Part shown: positions 1 through 5,319 of the stretch, piece by piece
Layout: each line of letters opens with the position of its first letter
Numbering within the stretch: the stretch's first letter is position 1
Position numbers and translations under genes: made by a program
Notes under the pieces: model-generated
The model's database searches: none
What the model was told of the DNA's origin: nothing
What the model saw: the letters and a program-made list of their open reading frames with translations, nothing else
NCBI GenBank assembly: GCA_002382525.1
Contig: DFYA01000054.1
Coordinates: 1 to 5,319, forward strand
From: Opitutaceae bacterium UBA4094
GTDB taxonomy: Bacteria > Verrucomicrobiota > Verrucomicrobiia > Opitutales > Opitutaceae
Length of the DNA: 5,319 bases
Reading direction: 5' to 3'

Positions 1-1
1 C

Positions 2-1849
2 AAAATTGCAGGACTGCTCCTCCTGGAACTCCCCATCGCCATTCCGCTGGCGATTCGCGGCGTGTTTCGCGGACAATGGTTCTCCCAAGAATTCGGCATG
101 GTGATCTCGCGCACGTTCATCGGCATCGGCCTGCGCGAACTCATGACCATCGGCGGCCAGGTCGACGTCACGCGCGGCCTGCCCATCGTTCACCTCAACT
201 TCCTCGGATACGACGAACTCTCCCACCGCCGCGGCCCCGGCTCGCTCTTCGCCCACTGGTCCCTCAGCGGCATCGATCGCGCCATCAAAAATCTCTACCG
301 CGCCGCCCATCGCTCCAAGCGCCGCGATTATCACGTGTGGATCTTCTCCGACCACGGCCAAGAACGCACCCGCTCCTTCGCCACCGAGTTTCCCGGCGGC
401 GTCGAAAAAATCATCGCCGACTGCCTCGAATCCTCGCGCGCCAAAGACCCGGCCTGGCGCGCCCGCTCGCAACAGGGTCTGCACGCGCCGGCCCTCTCCC
501 GCAGCCCCCGCGCCGAACGTCGCCGCGCCCGTGAACTCGCCGCCGCCGTCCTCACCGAGGACGAACGCGAAACGTTCTCCGTCGCCGCCATGGGGCCCGT
601 GGGCCACGTCTACTTTGCCGACAAGATGGCCGACCCGCAAAAACACGCGCTCGCCCTCCGCCTGATCAAACAAGGAAAACTCCCCGGCGTTCTCCTGCTT
701 AACAGCGCCGGGCGCGTCATCTGGCTCCACGCCCATGGCGAAGCCGCGTTGCCCGACGAAGCCGGCGAGTTGCTCGCCGGCCACCCCGAACCACTCCGCG
801 CCGAGATCGCGCGCGACTTGGTCACGTTGTGCAAACACCCCAACGCCGGCGACCTCGTCCTCCTCGGCTGGAGCCCCGCCGGAGCCTGGACGTTCGCCGC
901 CGAACGCGGCGCCCACGCGGGCCCCGGTCCTGACGAAACCCAGGGCTTCCTCCTTGTCCCGCCCGGCACGCGCCTACCGCTCGGCTCCGAAGCGTTCGTG
1001 CGCCCATCCGATTTGCGCAACGCCGCCCGCGCTCTCCTCGGACGCGAACCGCTCGCCGCCGCCCGTCACGCCGGCTCGCGCAACCACTCGCACCTGCGTG
1101 TCATGACTTACAACACGCACGCCTGCGGTGGCATGGACGGACGCGTCTCACCGCGCCGCATCGCCCGCGTCATCCAAGAACAAGGCGCCGACCTCATCGC
1201 GTTGCAGGAACTCGACCACGGTCGCTCCCGCTCGCGCAGCGAAGACCAGGCCACGCTCATCGCCGAAGCACTCGGTTTCCACGTCGTGTTTTGCCGCACC
1301 GTGATCCACGGCGAGGGCCACTATGGCCACGCCCTGCTCAGCCGTTGGCCCATAGAAATCATCAAGGTCGGCGAACTCCCCGGCTCCCCCGGCAGTTGGT
1401 TCCCCGAACCGCGCGGCGCGCTCTGGGCCCGCATCGATGTCAACGGCGTGGACATCAACATCGTCACGACTCACCTCGGCCTCAGCCCCCGCGAGCGCAC
1501 CTATCAGATGCAGGCGCTCCTCGGCCCCGATTGGCTTGGCCCCATCATCACGAGCGAGCCGATCATTCTGTGCGGCGACTTCAACCTCTCGCCCGGCAGC
1601 GTGCCCTACGGACTCGCCGCCTCGAAGTTGAGCGACGTGCAAGCCGCGCGCGAAGGCCATCATCCGTTGAGCACGTTTAGTTCGATGCATCCGTTCATGC
1701 GCATCGACCACATCTTCGTCTCCTCGCATTTCGAGACCGAGCGTTGTTTCGTCCCGCGCAACGACCTCACGCGCGTCGCCTCCGACCACCTCCCACTCCT
1801 CGCCGACCTCTCGTTCGTCACCGACGAAGAAGGCACGCCCGCCCCGTAG
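2..1849 (+). CDS. Phosphodiesterase (alkaline phosphatase superfamily)-EEP hydrolase fusion, 5' truncated
   Basis: The frame is open from the first full codon at 2 to TAG at 1847-1849, giving 615 residues; the true start lies upstream, so GTG at 62 is not taken as the start. The N-terminal part resembles type I phosphodiesterases of the alkaline phosphatase superfamily. It has GYDELSH (Asp codon 212, His codon 224), SDHGQ (350-364) and a late RGAHAGPGPDET segment (His codon 914), which match the family's metal-binding Asp/His sets. The nucleophile Ser/Thr would lie upstream of the window. A hydrophobic stretch at about 5-60 (LLLLELPIAIPLAI) may be a membrane or buried segment. From about 1094 a complete EEP domain follows: TYN, LQE, TTHLG, GDFN, RIDHIF and SDHLPL, i.e. 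all the usual Mg2+ and catalytic residues. EEP proteins cleave phosphodiesters or phosphomonoesters in nucleic acids, lipids or inositol phosphates. E. coli YbhP, an EEP protein encoded beside cardiolipin synthase ClsB, makes a lipid-related role conceivable. The substrate is unknown. The two domain calls are firm; the joint function is inference. Confidence 0.85.
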   Translation, partial: KIAGLLLLELPIAIPLAIRGVFRGQWFSQEFGMVISRTFIGIGLRELMTIGGQVDVTRGLPIVHLNFLGYDELSHRRGPGSLFAHWSLSGIDRAIKNLYRAAHRSKRRDYHVWIFSDHGQERTRSFATEFPGGVEKIIADCLESSRAKDPAWRARSQQGLHAPALSRSPRAERRRARELAAAVLTEDERETFSVAAMGPVGHVYFADKMADPQKHALALRLIKQGKLPGVLLLNSAGRVIWLHAHGEAALPDEAGELLAGHPEPLRAEIARDLVTLCKHPNAGDLVLLGWSPAGAWTFAAERGAHAGPGPDETQGFLLVPPGTRLPLGSEAFVRPSDLRNAARALLGREPLAAARHAGSRNHSHLRVMTYNTHACGGMDGRVSPRRIARVIQEQGADLIALQELDHGRSRSRSEDQATLIAEALGFHVVFCRTVIHGEGHYGHALLSRWPIEIIKVGELPGSPGSWFPEPRGALWARIDVNGVDINIVTTHLGLSPRERTYQMQALLGPDWLGPIITSEPIILCGDFNLSPGSVPYGLAASKLSDVQAAREGHHPLSTFSSMHPFMRIDHIFVSSHFETERCFVPRNDLTRVASDHLPLLADLSFVTDEEGTPAP

Positions 1850-1879
1850 GCCGCCGGCACACCGACGCACCGTGTGCGA

Positions 1880-1893
1880 ACAAAGCGCTTGCG
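1880..1893. promoter_or_regulatory. Possible LacI/CcpA-family operator
   Basis: The perfect 8-bp palindrome AAGCGCTT (1883-1890) is centred on CG, inside the 14-mer ACAAAGCGCTTGCG. It partly matches the LacI/GalR/CcpA operator pattern (TGWAANCGNTTWCA): the core agrees and the outer bases only partly. It lies 85-98 bp before the ATG of the epimerase-like gene, a reasonable place for control of a sugar-catabolic unit. No convincing -35/-10 pair is visible; TTGCGA at 1889-1894 is followed 17 bp later only by a poor -10 (GAAGCA). A short palindrome in GC-rich DNA can occur by chance, so this is tentative. Confidence 0.25.
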
Positions 1894-1931
1894 ACGCCCC
1901 GACCTTCGCCCGAAGCATCAACGCTTCTTTC

Positions 1932-1952
1932 GCGCGTCTCGCTTCGACGCGC
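1932..1952 (+). other. GC-rich hairpin in the leader before the epimerase-like gene
   Basis: GCGCGTC (1932-1938) pairs perfectly with GACGCGC (1946-1952) around a 7-nt loop. A weaker 5-bp stem, GAAGC/GCTTC, lies just upstream (1912-1916 with 1923-1927). The stem ends 25 nt before the ATG at 1978. No T-run follows, so it is not a classical terminator. It could be a leader structure or a product of base composition. Confidence 0.35.
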
Positions 1953-1977
1953 CCAGCCCCGTCAACCCACCCGAACC

Positions 1978-3024
<1,047 letters not shown>

Positions 3025-3042
3025 ACCAAATCCCAATTACCA

Positions 3043-3107
3043 ACGGAATACACAGAACACACGGAATTCAGCGCGTCTGATTCTTCCGTGTATTCCGTGT
3101 GTTCCGT
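3043..3107. repeat. Imperfect inverted repeat built from 9-bp TTCCGTGTR units
   Basis: The right arm (3084-3107) carries TTCCGTG at exactly 3084, 3093 and 3102, i.e. tandem 9-mers TTCCGTGTA, TTCCGTGTG, TTCCGTGGG. The left arm (3043-3066) is its inverse, made of ACGGAATAC, ACAGAACAC and ACGGAA. The arms pair at 21 of 24 positions around a 17-nt spacer (3067-3083). In a + strand transcript the exceptions are two A/C mismatches and one G·U pair; in a - strand transcript they are two G·U pairs and one A/C mismatch. No T-run follows. It fills most of the spacer between the epimerase-like and dehydrogenase genes and is probably a dispersed intergenic repeat. It may also act as an mRNA processing or stability element if the two genes are co-transcribed. 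Confidence 0.8.
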
Positions 3108-3132
3108 GGGCAAATCTCCGTTTCTCCTCTCC

Positions 3133-4296
3133 ATGTCCCTCTCCCGCAAACTCCGCTACGGCATGATCGGCGGCGGCCGCGGCGCCTTCATCGGCGCCGT
3201 CCACCGCATCGCCGCCCAAATGGACGGCCAGGCCGAACTCGTCGCCGGCGCCTTCTCCTCCGACGCCGAACGCTCCCGCCAATCCGGCGCCGATCTCTAC
3301 CTCGACCCCGCTCGCGTCTACGGTTCCTACGCCGAGATGGCCAAACTCGAGAGCCGCAAGCCCGCCAACGAGCGCCTCGACTTCATCGTCATCGTCACGC
3401 CCAACCACCAGCACTTCCCGCCCGCCAAACTCTTCCTAGAAGCCGGCTTCAACGTCGTCTGCGACAAGCCAGTCACCTTCAACCTCGCCGAAGCCAAAAA
3501 GCTCCGCGCGATCATCAAGAAGACGAAGAAGGTTTTCGTCCTCACCCACAACTACACCGGCAACGCCATGGTGAAACAGGCCCGCGCCCTAGTTCGCGCC
3601 GGCCACCTCGGCGACCTCCGAAAAGTCGTTGTCGAATACCCGCAGGGCTGGCTCGCCACCGCCATCGAGTCCACCGGACAAAAACAAGCCGGCTGGCGCA
3701 CCGACCCCAAACGCAGCGGCGCCGCCGGTTGCATCGGCGACATCGGCACCCACGCCGAAAACCTCGCGCACTACATCACCGGACTCGAAATCGACTCCCT
3801 CTGCGCCGACCTCACGACGTTTGTCAAAGGCCGCAAACTCGACGACGACGGCAACATCCTCGTGCGTTTCAAAGGTGGCGCCAAAGGCATCCTCCACGCC
3901 TCGCAGATCAGCGTCGGCGAAGAGAACAACCTCAACATCCGCGTCTACGGCACCAAGGCCGGACTCGAATGGCGCCAAGAGCATCCCAACCAGCTCTTCG
4001 TCAAATACCCCGACAAGCCCACCGAGATCCACAGCCGCGCCCAAGGCTACAACGCCTCCGCCGTCAACGCCTTCACCCGCACCCCGGCCGGCCACCCCGA
4101 GGGTTACCTGGAGGCCTTCGCCAACATCTACCGCGAGGCCTTCCGCGCCATTGCCGCCGAAGTATCCGGCGAAGCACTACCGAAGGACCTCGATTTCCCT
4201 ACCATCGACGACGGCCTCGCCGGCATGGCCTTCATCGAGACCACCGTGAAATCCGCCAAGCTCGGCGCCAAGTGGCTCAAACTCCCGAAGCTCTGA
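3133..4296 (+). CDS. Gfo/Idh/MocA family NAD(P)-dependent oxidoreductase
   Basis: 387 residues, about the usual family length, and no export signal. ATG 3133 is preferred over an in-frame GTG at 3088, because the extra residues (VYSVCSVG...) come from the intergenic repeat. The Rossmann strand and Gly-rich loop are at 9-25 (YGMIGGGRGAFIG). The cofactor-domain motif VTPNHQHFPPA is at 89-99. CDKP at 110-113 is the counterpart of the family EKP motif, with Lys112 as the conserved lysine and Asp in place of Glu. The catalytic block GCIGDIGTHAENL spans 199-211, with Asp203 and His207 at the positions that act in IolG-type inositol dehydrogenases. The C-terminal half is the alpha/beta substrate and oligomerisation domain, including a conserved-looking HPEGYLEAFANIYREAF segment at 321-337. 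The family oxidises or reduces a hydroxyl/carbonyl of sugars, inositols or glycosides; the substrate cannot be read here. With the upstream TIM-barrel gene it probably forms a two-step module. The start is preceded by TTTCTCCTCTCC, with no SD. Confidence 0.93.
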   Translation: MSLSRKLRYGMIGGGRGAFIGAVHRIAAQMDGQAELVAGAFSSDAERSRQSGADLYLDPARVYGSYAEMAKLESRKPANERLDFIVIVTPNHQHFPPAKLFLEAGFNVVCDKPVTFNLAEAKKLRAIIKKTKKVFVLTHNYTGNAMVKQARALVRAGHLGDLRKVVVEYPQGWLATAIESTGQKQAGWRTDPKRSGAAGCIGDIGTHAENLAHYITGLEIDSLCADLTTFVKGRKLDDDGNILVRFKGGAKGILHASQISVGEENNLNIRVYGTKAGLEWRQEHPNQLFVKYPDKPTEIHSRAQGYNASAVNAFTRTPAGHPEGYLEAFANIYREAFRAIAAEVSGEALPKDLDFPTIDDGLAGMAFIETTVKSAKLGAKWLKLPKL

Positions 4297-4305
4297 CCCG
4301 CCTCC

Positions 4306-4338
4306 CGAGGGCCTTGAACGCAGGTTCAGTGGCCCTCG
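4306..4338 (+). terminator. Strong hairpin after the oxidoreductase gene, possible transcript end
   Basis: CGAGGGCC (4306-4313) pairs perfectly with GGCCCTCG (4331-4338). Inside it TGAAC (4315-4319) pairs with GTTCA (4324-4328) around the tetraloop GCAG. That is 13 bp in all, with a 1x2 internal loop. It starts 10 nt after the TGA of the dehydrogenase gene, where a terminator or 3'-end-protecting structure would sit. There is no U-tract behind it, so intrinsic termination is uncertain; an mRNA-stabilising stem or part of a composite repeat is as likely. Confidence 0.5.
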
Positions 4339-4344
4339 TGAGAA

Positions 4345-4358
4345 GCGAGCTTGCTCGC
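4345..4358. repeat. Short REP-like palindrome
   Basis: GCGAG (4345-4349) pairs with CTCGC (4354-4358) around CTTG, within AAGCGAGCTTGCTCGCGATT. Palindromes of this GCGAGCTTGCTCGC type resemble REP elements I recall from other GC-rich bacteria, notably Pseudomonas. It lies 6 nt after the larger hairpin, so the two may be one composite (BIME-like) element. That it is dispersed in this genome is inference; only one copy is visible here. Confidence 0.45.
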
Positions 4359-4399
4359 GATTCCGCCCAACCTCGTCTCCCTCCTAAAAACCCCTCCTC

Positions 4400-5319
4400 A
4401 TGCGCTCCCGCCCCCGAACACCCTTATCATTCCTCTCGACGCTCGTCCTCGCCATCGCGCTGGTTCTCCCCGCGCACGCCGCCGCCGCCGAACGCGAGTC
4501 CCTCAAACTGCTCGCCATCGGCAACAGCTTCTCCAACGACGCCACCTCGTTCCTCCCGCAAGTCGCTAAAGACGCCGGCAAAAAACTCATCCTCGGCCGC
4601 GCCAGTATCGGCGGCTGCTCGCTCGAACGCCACGCCCGCCACCTCGCCGAAGCCGAGGCCGGCGACGAAGCCGGTCGTGCCTACAAAGGTTTCACCGACC
4701 CCAAGACCGGCCAAAAGAACGACGTCACGATCGTCGAGGCGCTGACCGCCACCGACTGGGAAATCGTAACCCTCCAGCAGGTCAGCCACCAAAGCTACAA
4801 GCGCGACTCCTTCCAGCCCTACTTGGATCAACTCATCGCCGCCGTCCGCAAATACGCGCCCACCGCCGAAATCGTTATCCACCAAACATGGGCCTATCGC
4901 GAGGATCACCCCTTTTTCCAGAGGGACGACGGCTTCACCCCCCTGAAGATGTATGAGGGCCTCACCGCCAACTACCGCCACTTCGCCGACGAAAAAGGCT
5001 TCCGTCTGCTTCCCGTAGGCGACGCCCTCCACCTCGCCCGCCAGACCCCGCGCTGGACCTACGTGCCCGACCCCGAGTTCGATTTCAAAAACCCGCCCGT
5101 CGATCAATTGCCCGACCAGCGGGCCAGTCTGCAGATCGGCTGGCGTTGGACCAAAAACAAGGACGGCGAACCCGCTTTCACGCTCGACGCCATTCACTGC
5201 AACAACCCCGGCAAATACCTCGGTGCCGCCGTCTGGTATCTCCAGCTCTTCAACGCCGACACGCTTCCCACCGACTTCACGCCCAGCGGCCTCACAGGCC
5301 AAGAAGCCGCCGACCTCCG
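4400..5319 (+). CDS. Secreted DUF4886 / SGNH-like hydrolase, 3' truncated
   Basis: The frame runs open from ATG 4400 past the window end (306 full codons). The N-terminus is a signal peptide: basic MRSRPR, a hydrophobic core SFLSTLVLAIALVL, then PAHA with likely cleavage near residue 27, so the product is exported. The mature part begins LKLLAIGNSFSNDA; GNSFS (41-45) is the SGNH block I equivalent with Ser43 as the likely nucleophile. IGGCSLERH follows at about 76-84, TLQQVSH at 124-130 and HQTWAYRED at 161-169. DAIHCNNPGKYL (263-274) supplies Asp263 and His266, the usual DxxH pair that completes the triad. This order is typical of DUF4886 proteins, which are SGNH-related and often found in polysaccharide-degradation settings. 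A carbohydrate-esterase role is therefore plausible but unproven. Two hairpins separate it from the dehydrogenase gene, so it may be a separate transcript. The leader CCCCTCCTC has no SD site. The family call is fairly firm; the substrate is unknown. Confidence 0.85.
   Translation, partial: MRSRPRTPLSFLSTLVLAIALVLPAHAAAAERESLKLLAIGNSFSNDATSFLPQVAKDAGKKLILGRASIGGCSLERHARHLAEAEAGDEAGRAYKGFTDPKTGQKNDVTIVEALTATDWEIVTLQQVSHQSYKRDSFQPYLDQLIAAVRKYAPTAEIVIHQTWAYREDHPFFQRDDGFTPLKMYEGLTANYRHFADEKGFRLLPVGDALHLARQTPRWTYVPDPEFDFKNPPVDQLPDQRASLQIGWRWTKNKDGEPAFTLDAIHCNNPGKYLGAAVWYLQLFNADTLPTDFTPSGLTGQEAADL

Noticed and set aside
1744..1977. Upstream GTG start for the epimerase-like gene overlapping the EEP gene
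   Set aside because: The extension is Pro/Arg-rich, overlaps the conserved end of the EEP domain out of frame and then crosses the spacer; ATG 1978 begins exactly at the family's first strand.
3043..3107. Possible CRISPR-like array or intrinsic terminator
   Set aside because: The units are contiguous 9-mers without spacers, so it is not CRISPR. The stem is not followed by a T-run, so it is not a classical terminator.
3088..3132. Upstream GTG start adding 15 residues to the oxidoreductase
   Set aside because: The added residues are translated from the TTCCGTGTR repeat, and ATG 3133 puts the Rossmann strand at the normal distance from the N-terminus.
3099..4745. Plus-strand open frame of 548 codons spanning the oxidoreductase, spacer and start of the DUF4886 gene
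   Set aside because: Its product is almost only Arg, Pro, His and Ser and crosses two real genes in another frame. It results from base composition and is not a gene.
4427..5302. Minus-strand open frame of 291 codons opposite the DUF4886 gene
   Set aside because: The + strand frame has a signal peptide and the family's motifs in order; the antisense product is repetitive Gly/Val/Glu-rich sequence.

Overview
The window is high-GC DNA with a very strong preference for C-ending codons (CTC, CGC, GCC, GAC, AAC). Its genes are tightly packed and all on the + strand, and none of the three visible start codons has a Shine-Dalgarno site. With the gene content (an IolE-like TIM-barrel protein next to a Gfo/Idh/MocA dehydrogenase, a DUF4886-type secreted hydrolase, and TTCCGTGTR-type intergenic repeats), this suggests a Verrucomicrobiota chromosome, perhaps Opitutaceae. 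The assignment is inferred from style, because no rRNA or marker gene is present.

Layout: (1) 2-1849 is the 3' part of a large gene. Its product joins the metal-binding half of an alkaline-phosphatase/type I phosphodiesterase domain to a complete endonuclease/exonuclease/phosphatase (EEP) domain. (2) 1850-1977 is a spacer with a LacI/CcpA-like palindrome and a GC-rich hairpin. (3) 1978-3024 encodes a 348-residue sugar phosphate isomerase/epimerase-type TIM-barrel protein. (4) 3025-3132 is a spacer holding a long imperfect inverted repeat built from 9-bp units. (5) 3133-4296 encodes a 387-residue Gfo/Idh/MocA oxidoreductase. (6) 4297-4399 is a spacer with two successive hairpins, the second of REP-like type. 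(7) 4400 to the window end is the 5' part of a secreted DUF4886/SGNH-like hydrolase.

The epimerase-like protein and the dehydrogenase form a plausible catabolic pair for an inositol, a keto-sugar or a glycoside: NAD(P)-dependent oxidation by one and isomerisation, dehydration or elimination by the other. The exported DUF4886 protein could trim ester groups from an extracellular glycan, but two hairpins separate it from the pair, so its link is weaker. The first gene looks unrelated and is more likely concerned with phosphoesters, possibly lipids. I see no mobile element, CRISPR array, tRNA, rRNA or defence system. The most unusual items are the phosphodiesterase-EEP fusion and the structured intergenic repeats.
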